This document shows, piece by piece, positions 18,346 to 27,316 of a stretch of 36,243 bases of DNA. The position numbers were made by a program, and so were the translations under genes. Where the stretch lies: positions 1 through 36,243 of the forward strand of contig AJFK01000369.1 in assembly GCA_000467715.1 (NCBI GenBank), read 5' to 3'. The notes beneath the pieces are model-generated. The model did not search any database and was not told where the DNA came from. It saw nothing but the letters and a program-made list of their open reading frames with translations. Positions within the stretch are counted from its first letter, which is position 1, and every line of letters starts with the position of its first letter. The stretch is from Hysterium pulicare CBS 123377. Its lineage: Eukaryota > Ascomycota > Dothideomycetes > Hysteriales > Hysteriaceae.

Positions 18346-18364
18346 GCCAAGCCCCTATATAAAC
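18346..18364 (-). promoter_or_regulatory. shared TATA plus GGGGCTTGGC element
   Basis: The plus strand reads GCCAAGCCCCTATATAAAC, so the coding strand carries GTTTATATAGGGGCTTGGC, about 97 bp before the ATG at 18249. It matches 14683-14701 at 17 of 19 bases. Confidence 0.65.
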
Positions 18365-18843
18365 CTCTATCATCTGCGTGTCGGCCTTTGACTGTAGATC
18401 CCGATGTCGCACAGGGAGACCAATTAGAATCGAGTTGTGGAGGCCAATATTGATTTCTGTGTAATTCGCAAAGGAGCTGTTTGCCGGGCAAAAAGGCTCA
18501 CCAATGCACTATGAGAAGCTTTGCGGGCCGGCCGTGCGTACAGTTTATTTTTTGGGTACAGTTAGGCAGGGTTCACTTCGGAATTTTCACCATTCAAGAA
18601 TGAGTGCATAATATCGTGGGAAAGTCACCAATAAACCGTATAAATTCAGCAGTCCTGACTACATTTTGCATAACCAGATCGGGGTCATAAAAAGGTGTTG
18701 AAAAACATGAGATTCACCCTTCCCGCTCAATACTCCACGCAATCATCCTAATCTGAAACCAGAATCAGGGGAGAGAAATAGAGCCACCAGCAGAAGACAT
18801 AATGCACCACAGATCCCGTAAAACGTGCTATCTGAAAGGAGTA
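18365..18843. other. intergenic, nothing supported
   Basis: AT-rich upstream flank of the gene at 17599-18249, with no coding-like frame. Confidence 0.4.
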
Positions 18844-19160
18844 TTACACCCTCACACTCTTGACAGAAAACACACTAGCGATGCTATCAGATCCATCGAT
18901 AGGATGACATTCCTGTATAATGGAGGATAAACAGCAAGAGGCGGAGTTGTTGGCACCGCGGCGTGGTGTATCGATCGTCCGTTCTTGGCCGCCGGCTTCG
19001 AGTATGCGCTGTTGCACGGGTCCATCCGGCATCTTCCAAATACTCATTCAATGAGGCTTACAGTTCAACCTTCGAACTCTCCTTACGTCCCGGTCAATGT
19101 CCGTGATTCCACCTTTGAAATCCTCATATTGTGCGGGACAGTAGTTGTTGCATCTTCCCT
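18844..19160 (-). CDS. 3' end of an unrecognised gene, two exons visible
   Basis: Exon 19087-19160 (Cys-Asn-Asn-Tyr-Cys-Pro-Ala-Gln-Tyr-Glu-Asp-Phe) joins exon 18844-19008 by a 78-bp phase-0 intron (GTAAGG to AACAG). Codon use is good in both. The second exon contains Ile-Leu-Glu-Ala-Gly-Gly-Gln-Glu-Arg and a Cys-Cys pair, and ends Lys-Ser-Val-Arg-Val. An in-frame ATG at 19047 lies inside the intron of this model and would give an alternative 67-aa protein. The 5' end is not found: CACCGCAG at 19161 looks like another acceptor, so at least one more exon lies upstream. Confidence 0.4.
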
Positions 19161-20122
19161 CTGCGGTGGGTTCAGCCTGTCACATACAGTCAAGTAGTGG
19201 ACAGGATTGGACACGATGTCGTCAAACAAGTAGAATTAGAAGCTGAGGTTCTAAACTATAGAGAGGGTGCGAGGAACTAGAAGTTCCTGCTAAGACTATG
19301 CTGACTAACCATGTCCGTGCACGATACATGACACAGCCATAGTCACTGACAAGGAGGGTAGAGAGGCACATTCTTGGAATAGGCTTTTGTTCAATTGGCC
19401 AGCCCGGTAAGAACTGCTGGATTGAAATCGGCTATCTCGTCAGACAAGACCATGAATTGCTTGGATCACTGTGCCGAGTTCTGTAGGAGCTTCATGGAGA
19501 AAGGCTAAGGGTGGCGATTTCAAAGCAACTTCATCTGTGGAAACAGTCTAGACAGAGTTTCAGCAATAGCGTATCTCGATTGTGTACAAACTCTCAAGCG
19601 GAGGTGGTCGACGGAAGCGTAAAGTGAACAACTCAATAAATGTAGTCGCCGGAAGCTTACGCCTTCGAGAATGAATAGACTAGACCCTAAACGAGAGAGT
19701 TTCAAAGCTGTCGAGAGTATGGTGACCCAGCATCGGCCTCTCAGCCTTCAAAGCTCGATACGTAGACGAATGGCTGCGAACTATCATTAGTCCCTTTCCC
19801 ATAAACCGATCCTTGTGCTCACCGGCCGTAGACCTACAAGGGGAGCGCTCCACCTATCCCGTCTAGTTGCGAGGCAGATGCGTCTCGTGAGGCAATGGTA
19901 ACCTATAACCTTTATCAGTCTTAGCTTCAACGCGTCTTTGGAAACTCGTCGCTGGCAACGGCACGACAGAGACTCAGATTTGAGAAAGGTAATCCCAGAT
20001 TCCATTTTCGGTTCTATGCACATGAAGGTCCTCTCGCCCCTTAGTCTTGTGGCAGCCAAACACACAATTGTATCCTGTCATGTCATCACACCTTCCATGC
20101 TTGGCTTTTTCTTATTACTAGA
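19161..20122. other. intergenic or undetected small exons
   Basis: A minus frame near 19520-19600 (Arg-Tyr-Ala-Ile-Ala-Glu-Thr-Leu-Ser-Arg-Leu) has helix-like coding character next to a GTAAGC donor at about 19660. It may be an exon of the gene ending at 18844. Nothing else is supported. Confidence 0.3.
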
Positions 20123-21034
20123 TCATAAGAAGCTTCTAGTATCATCAAAGACGAAGTCGTCGGAAGAACCTCCCCCCAGTGGCGCCCCATCAAAGGCGTT
20201 ACCGACGAAAGCGTTGCCGTCTAACGTGCTGGCATCACACAGGGGATTGTTGAGGTCTGATCTGCCGAATACAGAATTGTCGTACATAGCTTGATCGAAA
20301 GCGCTCTCGTCAAACATGGGGGCTTCCAGCACTGGGTCGAAGCTACCGTTTCCGAAGAGGTCGACACCGGTATCAGTATAGTCGGTATTCATATTGAGGT
20401 CCATGGTGGCGTTGTGTATGCTAGGCTGCGGGATGTCATCTGTATTCCTCAGTCAGGCAGAGTTCATGATCTAACTTAAATCCTTGAAAATCAACGGCTT
20501 ACTGAAGTTGTACGGTGGCGGGCCCCAGATTCTCCTGCCAAGGTGTGGCAACGGTGTCGTTAGGGAATCTACGGGCATCCATTCCTCTGGGTCATCGACG
20601 TCGGGTTGCCCATGGACATAAGTCATGGAGTTGTCGCGGACGATAATATAATTGTCATTTGTGTTTGTGCCCAACACGGGTTGCTTTCCCAGAGCAACTA
20701 GAGACTTGGGTTCATTGAGGAGTCCTTTTGCCCTGTCGAAGAGAATTAGCTCAGCTATTGGAGGTTCACATCGCCTCGTAACGTACGCCCTGAGCTCTGC
20801 TTCCAACTCCCTGACACGCTGGTTCACCGCGAGAAGAGCCCTACCCGATTCGAGTTCGGTTATACGTGCGCGGAGTTCAATAATCTCCTCCTGCTGCCGG
20901 TCGATGATTTGTTGATGGTGCACGCAGGACGCTGAGGGGGGTTGTATGGTGTTTCTGGGGACTGAGCTTTGGATGGAGAGATTTTCTTCTTGTAGGGTGT
21001 TGTGGGAACCAGGATTGTAATACTCGTTGGCCAT
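20123..21034 (-). CDS. coiled-coil protein with acidic-aromatic C-terminal domain, 264 aa, three exons
   Basis: Exons are 20787-21034, 20503-20732 and 20123-20439. Intron 1 is phase 2 (GTACGT, 54 bp, no in-frame stop) and intron 2 is phase 1 (GTAAGC, branch CTGACTGA, acceptor TACAG, 63 bp). Frames agree across both. Residues 1-35 are disordered (Asn/Ser/Gln). A coiled coil runs from about 40 to 83 with Ile-Ile-Glu-Leu-Arg-Ala-Arg-Ile-Thr-Glu-Leu-Glu-Ser. The linker (84-160) includes Asp-Val-Asp-Asp-Pro-Glu-Glu-Trp. Exon 3 gives about 105 residues full of Asp, Asn, Phe and Gly in repeated patterns: Asp-Leu-Phe-Gly-Asn-Gly-Ser-Phe-Asp, Met-Phe-Asp-Glu-Ser-Ala-Phe-Asp, Asp-Asp-Phe-Val-Phe-Asp-Asp. 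It looks like an acidic activation domain, with no DNA-binding domain in the same protein. Closest relative here is 17599-18249. Confidence 0.85.
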
Positions 21035-21065
21035 GGTTTGATATGAAAAGAAGAGGATGGAGGGT

Positions 21066-21812
21066 TTATGTTGGAACTTGGTATGCTTGTGAGGGTGGTC
21101 GTAGGCACGGAAGCCCTTGAGCAACGGCGATGATCACGATCCTTGTCGCTGTTCCTGTCCTGTCGATCTCGGTTTGCTGCGAAGTGGATGTGTTTGTGTT
21201 TGGTGGGCTTGGGTAAAAGCTGTGAGCCGAATCCTTGATCAAATTGTCTCCGCTGTCAGTCAGTTGAACAATGAATGATGACGCCACTTTCTGGAAGGAC
21301 GGGTTGTTGTGGTGAAAGTCTAATGGGCAGACGTTCTGCGCTGCTAGTGCATATTGCTCCGCTTTGCACAAGCTTGGAGCAGCAGCACGAGGGCAAATGA
21401 GACTGTTGTAAGTCTATCCTGCAGTGATAACCCTTGCACAGTCATCGCAGCACAAATTTTAAAAGCGAGTACACAGATGCACAAGTATTGGTCACAGTTA
21501 CGGGTTCGATAATAGAGATTTTGTTGGGAGTTCTTCTATACCGAACACCATCGGTCTGTAAAGAGCACACCATTCTCTCCCACGTCAGGGTCCACACTGG
21601 TCTCTTTCATTTCAAGAAATCCTTTTGATAGTCGCCGCTCGCCTTCCTTGCAACATCCCCAGGCGAAGTTACAATGCGTTTGGGTTGCGCATCATCCAGT
21701 AAATCTGACCATTGCACTGGATCTGACCCAAGACTCCTTGTGCAAAGCCCGGCGTGCCATATGTTCCAGTAACAGGAAAAATAACATTATTATTAAGACT
21801 AATTTGAGCTAA
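21066..21812. other. intergenic with ATAAA-type promoter box
   Basis: The minus strand has CCAACATAAACCC at about 21064-21076, some 30-40 bp before the ATG at 21034. A minus frame at 21066-21371 is open for 101 codons but crosses this promoter and has poor codon use. The rest shows no gene. Confidence 0.4.
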
Positions 21813-22336
21813 TTAGTGGAATATTGAGGGAGATGTACGTTGGAGATGTATATACCGTTCAATTTCACAAGCGAGATACTCGCATGTGTTATCCAGATTT
21901 TTGTTCGCATTCTGGGACTCCGCAAAAGCGTTCTGGTAGACGGCGAGGTGTGTTCTCGTACTGTGGTGAATGCATTAACTTGGGGTTTATTGTGAGAATG
22001 AACCTGTATTTTCAATACATACTCCTTGTTGTGGACCTCCAAGAATTCCACATAGCGCCGGATGGACTTGCCATCATCTTGAGATTGCTTGATCTGAAGC
22101 GCTGAAGCATCCAGTCGGGTCTTCAGATCTTTTAGTTGGCGGTTGAGATCAACCTCCTGGGCAGCGTTTTGCTCCTTCAGTTTTCCGGCTTCTTCTTCCT
22201 TTGCTTTGACTTGAAGCTTGAGCTTCGAGTTCTCAGCTTCGAGTTTCGCCACTACCGATTGTGCGCCCAGGTTTGGCTTCTTGCGAGGGTATCGGCCATG
22301 TTTCTTCTGAATGCGGTGTCCAGATGGAGGTGCCAT
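21813..22336 (-). CDS. long coiled-coil family protein, 153 aa, two exons
   Basis: Exons are 22023-22336 and 21813-21960. The intron is 62 bp, phase 2, GTATGT donor, CACCACAG acceptor. The N-terminus is short and basic (Lys-Lys-His-Gly-Arg-Tyr-Pro-Arg-Lys-Lys), which could be a nuclear localisation signal. From residue 25 to about 138 the protein is almost all amphipathic helix: Leu-Glu-Ala-Glu-Asn-Ser-Lys-Leu-Lys-Leu, then Lys-Glu-Glu-Glu-Ala-Gly-Lys-Leu, and after the intron Leu-Ala-Val-Tyr-Gln-Asn-Ala-Phe-Ala-Glu. Reading through the intron gives 175 codons but destroys the heptads, so splicing is favoured. There is no acidic tail; the end is polar (Thr-Ser-Pro-Ser-Ile-Phe-His). Self-association is likely. 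Confidence 0.85.
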
Positions 22337-22399
22337 GGTGTCTTCGATGTTAGTAAAGTTGAAGATGTGGTTCGCAAAATTTGTGGGAAATTTTGTGTC

Positions 22400-23244
22400 T
22401 AAATATCGGCTGCAACGGTATGGCTAGGCCAAAACAGGTTTACACCGATAACTTATCAGCTCTTCACCCCGATACCGGGGACAACATTTGCTTAGACCTA
22501 TGCGATAGAAGCCGCCGTGATAAAATTCTTTTGTGTCTCCTGTCACGTCCAAAGTCGGCAAATTTCTTGGCGCCAGTTCAGACTCCTGAAAGCTTACATA
22601 ATCACGCGCGCAGATTTGGTCCCAATACGCTAAATCACGGATATCAGTGGATGTATCGTGGTCACGCTCTATAGCTCATATGGATGTCATAGGCGGCCTT
22701 TCCCAGAATGCGTGCCAACCAAAGCTCACTTGAAGGTCTTGTGCCTTGACGTAGATGTAGAAGTTGGGCACATTACCAACATGTCAATGCCGCTGATCAT
22801 GATTTAGTAAGAATTGGAGTTCGATTGCTATTTATGCAAACTTTTGGAAATGTACCCAACGCAAGTTGATTGATAGGCTTGAATGGGGGTTGGGCAAATT
22901 AAGTCAACCATACATCATGCATCACAGATCTCTGCAAGTTATAGTAGAGCTTGAATATATTCTATATAGCAGAGTGGAGAGAGTGCATGTCTATCCTGCC
23001 CGGAGCAACAAAAGAGCTACTCGCTTTCAGGAAATTGAATGGGTTTTGCTAATATGGCCTGATCCCATACCCTGCAAAGCCGTCATCGCACGAACAGAAG
23101 AGAATTGAGAGTTGTCCCAAGAAAGAAACATAATCATGTCCACTGCATATGGGAAAAAGTTAGTGTCCAGATGATGTGCCCAGATGGAATGTGAAATCAC
23201 CTGTTATCGACATTGATAGAACTCTCAACGACCTAGCGCCGCCC
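22400..23244. other. intergenic, nothing supported
   Basis: Plus-strand frames at 22381-22674 and 22866-23108 are open for 97 and 80 codons but have neither coding-like codon use nor recognisable composition. Confidence 0.4.
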
Positions 23245-23551
23245 TCAGAGACCTTCGAGCAAACTGTAAAGACTTTCAGCGCTTTGTACTTGTGGCTCCA
23301 AGTTATTCGTGCTTACTCATTGAGTAACTTCTTGAAGTAGTTTCTATTTTTCCGTCGCTGCTCAGACCTGGCTTCAGAATTGGCCAACTTTGCCGTCAAC
23401 TATGAATATGTTAGTAATTTTGCATGAGAGGCTTTAGCTTCAGCCTCATACTTACTTCGGCGATCTGGTTGTCCTTCGCGGAACAACCACGGCAATGCAC
23501 CTCAATCGGGGACGGAGGACGAACATTCGTGCGAGCGGCTGGAGTTGACAT
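23245..23551 (-). CDS. minimal coiled-coil family member, 65 aa, three exons
   Basis: Exons are 23456-23551, 23317-23399 and 23245-23263 (19 bp). Intron 1 is phase 0 (GTAAGT, branch TACTAAC, acceptor TCATAG, 56 bp). Intron 2 is phase 2 (GTAAGC, acceptor TTTACAG, 53 bp), in the family position after the coil. The start, Met-Ser-Thr-Pro-Ala-Ala-Arg, follows the usual style, with TATTTAAAC at 23664-23672. A Cys-Arg-Gly-Cys pair lies at about 20-23, close to the Cys-Pro-Asn-Cys pair of 25599-26035. The helix runs through Leu-Thr-Ala-Lys-Leu-Ala-Asn-Ser-Glu-Ala to Phe-Lys-Lys-Leu-Leu-Asn and ends Leu-Leu-Glu-Gly-Leu. It is too short and too spliced to be seen as a simple ORF. The last exon is the least certain part. 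Confidence 0.65.
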
Positions 23552-23663
23552 AACTCGAATGGTTGTGGATGAGAGTTGGGGAGATATACTGAAAGATACT
23601 GCTGGTCGAAGAATCGAGATTTGATCGTGGGTGTTTGGTGAAGAAGAGGAGGCCGGCCTCGCT

Positions 23664-23672
23664 GTTTAAATA
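23664..23672 (-). promoter_or_regulatory. TATA-like box
   Basis: TATTTAAAC on the minus strand, 113 bp before the ATG at 23551. Confidence 0.5.
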
Positions 23673-23699
23673 GAAATTGCGTTACCGCCAAGGCTCACC

Positions 23700-24182
23700 C
23701 CCTCCCCGGAGAGCAAATTATGGTCCATTATCCTACCAGATCAAGGCCTTTACTTGACCAAGGTAACCTCTACTCGCTATTGGCTTGAGCAGTTTGATGG
23801 CTCAGTGTTTTGCTATTGCAACTCGCTTTCACGCCAACGACGCACCGTCTAGCAAGGAACACGGGCACGCTTTACCGAGCGGGCCCGCCATGCATACACT
23901 TTTAGGCTCCTGAGCAACCACGTGGGTCAGCAATTCATCGCTTGTCACCCTCAATTCTTTTTCCACGCAGAGTCACGCGTAGAGCGAACAGTCAAACAGT
24001 CCATCAAATACGCATTCCACGATTACCAAAATACAATATTCATCTGGCCTTTGCCAAAGCAGACAAGAGTATGCTCCATTCATGCACCATAACCTCATCT
24101 TCCATTCGGGTTCTAAGTTTTTGGCTCGTCTCCAACACAAGAATGAGGCTAACGATACCACAGACTTCAAAACAACTCCATA
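23700..24182. other. intergenic, nothing supported
   Basis: Both strands have frames of 90-120 codons at 23942-24313 and 23973-24263, but they overlap antisense and neither has an ATG-led, coding-like profile. Confidence 0.35.
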
Positions 24183-24368
24183 ATGCCATTGACTATACAA
24201 GAAATCCTCCAGAGAGCCCAGCTCTGTTGGGAGCGCGTAGATGCCCCTGTACCATGCCACCATGCTGCTTTGCTGACATGTTTAGGGGATCCTCCACGCC
24301 TGCCAGAGAGTGACAGAACTACGGGCTCGGATGCTTGTAGGCGGCGATTTTCGCGTGGCAACGTCTGA
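24183..24368 (+). CDS. possible small protein, 61 aa
   Basis: This plus-strand ATG frame has a helix-prone start (Ile-Gln-Glu-Ile-Leu-Gln-Arg-Ala-Gln-Leu) and a Cys/His-rich middle (Pro-Cys-His-His). Codon use is fair. No domain is recognised. It sits just before the dispersed repeat at 24420 and may be part of a spliced plus-strand transcript that uses the GTAAGG donor at about 24471. Confidence 0.35.
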   Translation: MPLTIQEILQRAQLCWERVDAPVPCHHAALLTCLGDPPRLPESDRTTGSDACRRRFSRGNV

Positions 24369-24419
24369 CCTCAAGGACCGTTACATGTTGGTTATACCTT
24401 ACTGGAGAATCCAATGGTG

Positions 24420-24745
24420 TCGGTGGATGGGGCTAGCGTGGACGGAAATCCTGTTACAGCGCTCACAGCGTAAGGTTCATGGCTGTTGCGCGATGATGTG
24501 GCTAACGTGGAGGGACAGGTCGGATTTGCAAACGTTCAACTTGACGGAAATACGGTGATGCTGTACACGGGCGTTGTGGATGGTTATTGGAGTTGATTAT
24601 TGAGGGAACCAGAAAGGGACTATAGATATCTATATCCTTCTATGAATGCAGCAAGAGTCTACCGCAAGTTCCATCGCGTCGTCGAGTTCGTTCGTGCTGC
24701 ACTGAACGATTGAAGCTCCAGGGTGCGCACACAGTGGACCATGAG
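24420..24745 (+). repeat. dispersed repeat copy A
   Basis: Copy A of a segment also found at 30785-31130 (copy C) and, for its right half, 26415-26565 (copy B). Shared words include AGATATCT and TGCTGCACTGAACGAT followed by GAA-CTCCAG-G-GCGC. The left half keeps GTAAGGTTCAT, GGCTAACGT and a terminal AG, a plausible 49-bp intron, which is also kept in copy C as GTAAGATTCAT and CAGCTAACGT. Confidence 0.65.
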
Positions 24746-24833
24746 CATTACCAGACTGTAGTTTGAAGAAGTCGCATATTCATTCAATTCGAGGAATTAT
24801 TGTTCAAAAATGACCTATCGATGTGATGGTGCC

Positions 24834-25367
24834 TGACCATTTCCGCATATTCATCGCAAAGATGTTCCTTTATCGCGGAAAACAATTAAGGAGAATGCAG
24901 GAAAGCAAGAAACGTATTAACGCCATTACCAATCCTACGGCACCCCATCGCTCCCGGAAGCTGTCAACGTATCGAACAGCAGGGCTCCTAGCGTTGATAT
25001 CCTAGATTGAGGTACGCTGCCGTTACACCAGGGTCCGAATTTCGAGTTGGAGTTGCAACGGGAGATTCGTCCTTCCCCATAAGCGCATGCTCGAGCCTAT
25101 GTTTGGATTTGTTAGTATCATCAGCTCAGTCGTTCAACTTGATCCCGAGTGCTTCGCAACACTAGAAGCGAGGACGGAAGTGTTATTGTGGCCTCTTCAC
25201 ATTGGGAAGGCCATTTGGTCGGGCACGGATTCCTGGATCGAAGATGCAGAGATTATGGTTTTATGCAAGATTTGTGTCAAAGGACGATTTTTGAAGACTT
25301 GTCGGATCATTATTTTGAACCATTCTATGACCTCTTGACTCAATTCTATGTATCAAGAAATGGATAA
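24834..25367 (+). pseudogene. decayed plus-strand gene, last exon open
   Basis: One plus frame has coding-like codon use in patches from 24834 to 25367 but carries five internal stops. Its last part, from about 25149, is open for 70 codons and reads naturally, with Leu-Ser-Asp-His-Tyr-Phe-Glu-Pro-Phe-Tyr-Asp-Leu-Leu near the end, an acidic-aromatic pattern like other tails here. Earlier patches include Ser-Leu-Pro-Glu-Ala-Val-Asn-Val-Ser. Introns could remove some stops (GTACGC at about 25013, GTTAGT at about 25113), but I could not build one consistent model. Confidence 0.35.
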
Positions 25368-25598
25368 CATCTTCAGCCCCGTATAATCAGCTTGTACCCG
25401 TGATGCCAGAATGAGAAAACCCCTACCGACGCTGTCAACCATGTGCTTTTCCGCCTTGCCATTGTCTAGTTTACCAACATCCGATTACCACTTGTTGTCC
25501 GCAGAAAGCGCAGAAGAGACTATCGAAGTATTAGCGCTCTGTCCTGTACTATAATCATGAAAAATCATACCTCGTATTGGTGGAATCAGGTGGACGAC

Positions 25599-26035
25599 CT
25601 AGAGTTGTTTGCCGAGGTGGGCGATAGGGCCACCGTCGGCCTCGATTTGCTTTTGCTCGTATTCGTTGAGGCGCTTACGGAGTGCCGCTTTCTCTTCCTC
25701 CAGCCTGAAGCAAGGCTCATTAGCAAATCTCCTTTCTTGAGATCTCATGAAAAAGGATTAACATACTTCTTGATTTGCCGATCTCGGTCTTTGATGTCAT
25801 CCCTCGCGGCGTCTAAGTCCTCCTGGATCCGTTCAGACTTCAGCCGGTACGTCTTGGAGTCCTTTTGCTCCTGTTCTAAGATATGGTTGTTTTGCGAAAG
25901 GTCATTTTCCAGGACACTGATCTGCCTCTTCAAGTTTTCGTTTTCGGCGGCGATGGGGGCACAGTTTGGACAGGTTCGTTGCACCGCAGGCGCAAGTGGA
26001 CGACGAGGAATGCGGCTGGTTGGATGAAGTGACAT
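25599..26035 (-). CDS. coiled-coil family protein, 124 aa, two exons
   Basis: Exons are 25767-26035 and 25599-25704, with a 62-bp phase-2 intron (GTATGT, branch TGCTAATG, acceptor TTCAG). The N-terminus is short and basic (Ser-Arg-Ile-Pro-Arg-Arg-Pro) followed by Cys-Pro-Asn-Cys at about 23-26. The coiled coil covers about 30-112, with Glu-Asn-Leu-Lys-Arg-Gln-Ile-Ser-Val-Leu-Glu before the intron and Leu-Glu-Glu-Glu-Lys-Ala-Ala-Leu-Arg-Lys-Arg-Leu after it. The second exon's Glu-Lys-Ala-Ala-Leu resembles Glu-Lys-Ala-Ile-Leu of 32503-32853 and Glu-Lys-Ala-Val-Leu of 9702-10064. The stop at 25599 follows Gly-Lys-Gln-Leu. No acidic tail. The 156-codon frame on the opposite strand is a shadow. 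The chosen ATG starts the basic segment; an upstream ATG adds 60 residues with poorer codon use. Confidence 0.85.
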
Positions 26036-26890
26036 GATTCGCTCTTGGTAGTGGTAGTCAGGAAGGTTCTTTGATATGAGCTGTATGACAAGGTTCTTGT
26101 CACCGAAGGGCTGCTTTGTCGGGAGTTCTTTCGAGGATGTAAATGGTGAGGATTTGGGTAGTCGGGCGGGCGCGTTGGAAAGGCGGAGCACCAGGCGGTC
26201 ACGTGCTTTTAGCATTCATAGCTAGGTCCAAACGCCCTCTTTAACCTCGGAGGGCCATAGAAGACGTTGCTGAGTAAGTTAAATGCCAAGATTCTAGAAT
26301 GAAAGCTCATGTAAGGAAATAGCTTAAGCATAATGCTTTTGAGTGCCTAGGATTGATAACAAGCTGAGAAAGCTGCATCGGAGAGGCATAGTTGATTAAG
26401 ATTGTTTGATGTGTCTAAAAGAGCTTAAAGATATCTGAGTCCTCCTCATCTTGCATCAAGCGATGACCTTGCTTTGTATCACATCTCCAAGAACGATTGT
26501 GCTGCACTGAACGATGAAACCTCCAGAGGGCGCCCAAAGTAGACCAACGAGGTATCAGCAATATGATTCCTGGTTCCACATTGAAACACTGATAACATCC
26601 ATGAGAGCATGCTGACTACTGTAATGATACCTATCGCAGAATGCAAAAGGCTAAGATTAGGGATACTAAAGCAGTCTATGTTATAGCCACCTCCTAAACA
26701 GCGTCGCAGCCATCTGTCCCACTAATATACTGAAGCGGCGGTGACCTCTCATCTCTCCCTGTCCCACAGGGCAAGCCGTCTACTCATTACTCGTCTACCA
26801 CTTGATCTACTCCATACCATACCTCAGTTAGCCAAGGAAACTGAGTTGTGCTTAGGGCAATCTGTCCTGGAAATTAGGCTTCACAAGCTC
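26036..26890. other. intergenic
   Basis: Apart from dispersed repeat copy B, I see nothing supported here. Confidence 0.4.
26415..26565 (+). repeat. dispersed repeat copy B (right half only)
   Basis: Matches copies A and C from AAAGATATCTGAG through TGCTGCACTGAACGAT and CCTCCAGAGGGCGCCCA. The left half with the intron-like signals is missing. Confidence 0.65.
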
Positions 26891-27256
26891 TCACCAGGTC
26901 AGCGAGGAACCCTCAAGGATATATGATGAAGAATGCCTTTGGTCCCTATCTACATACAAGTGATGGCACCAAATATACCTGTACCGCAATCCAGCTACGA
27001 TATTCATCATTTGTCGCCTTTTGTCATTGCCCAACTCTAGTTGAGCCCATTCGTTTGATCGAAGACAATCCTGTTTACCAGTGTCGCTGAAGAAGACCGC
27101 TAGAATTTGATGAGCAAGAGCTGCTCCAGAGTTGGGAAAGGATCTCGTACTTAAGCATTTGATGGGATGTCCTTGGTGGCCGAGTGCATGATGCGCTGAC
27201 GGCTCAACGCTGCGGTCTACCGCCTTGACTGGTATGGTTTTCGTGGATATGTTCAT
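26891..27256 (-). CDS. possible family member, N-terminal exon
   Basis: The ATG frame is open for 121 codons. The N-terminus is Ser/His/Pro-rich, then a helix-like part (Trp-Ala-Gln-Leu-Glu-Leu-Gly-Asn-Asp-Lys-Arg-Arg-Gln) leads to Gly-Leu-Arg-Tyr-Arg. There a GTATAT donor in phase 2 (about 26979) would fit the family plan. The acceptor is not clear; CTGACC...GAGAG near 26890 or TTTCCAG near 26873 are options. An internal GTAAAC donor and TTCTTCAG acceptor near 27080 add ambiguity. No close relative in the window. Confidence 0.4.
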   Translation of the reverse strand: MNISTKTIPVKAVDRSVEPSAHHALGHQGHPIKCLSTRSFPNSGAALAHQILAVFFSDTGKQDCLRSNEWAQLELGNDKRRQMMNIVAGLRYRYIWCHHLYVDRDQRHSSSYILEGSSLTW

Positions 27257-27316
27257 GGCGACCGGCCTGATTAGCTGTCAGCAAGATGTACTCAAAATTT
27301 CGTTTGAGTTGAATAA

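Noticed and set aside
21066-21371. 101-codon minus-strand frame upstream of 20123-21034
   Set aside because: It crosses the likely promoter of that gene and has poor codon use.
25557-26027. 156-codon plus-strand frame with hydrophobic stretches
   Set aside because: It is the shadow of the coiled-coil gene 25599-26035, which has better codon use and a canonical intron.
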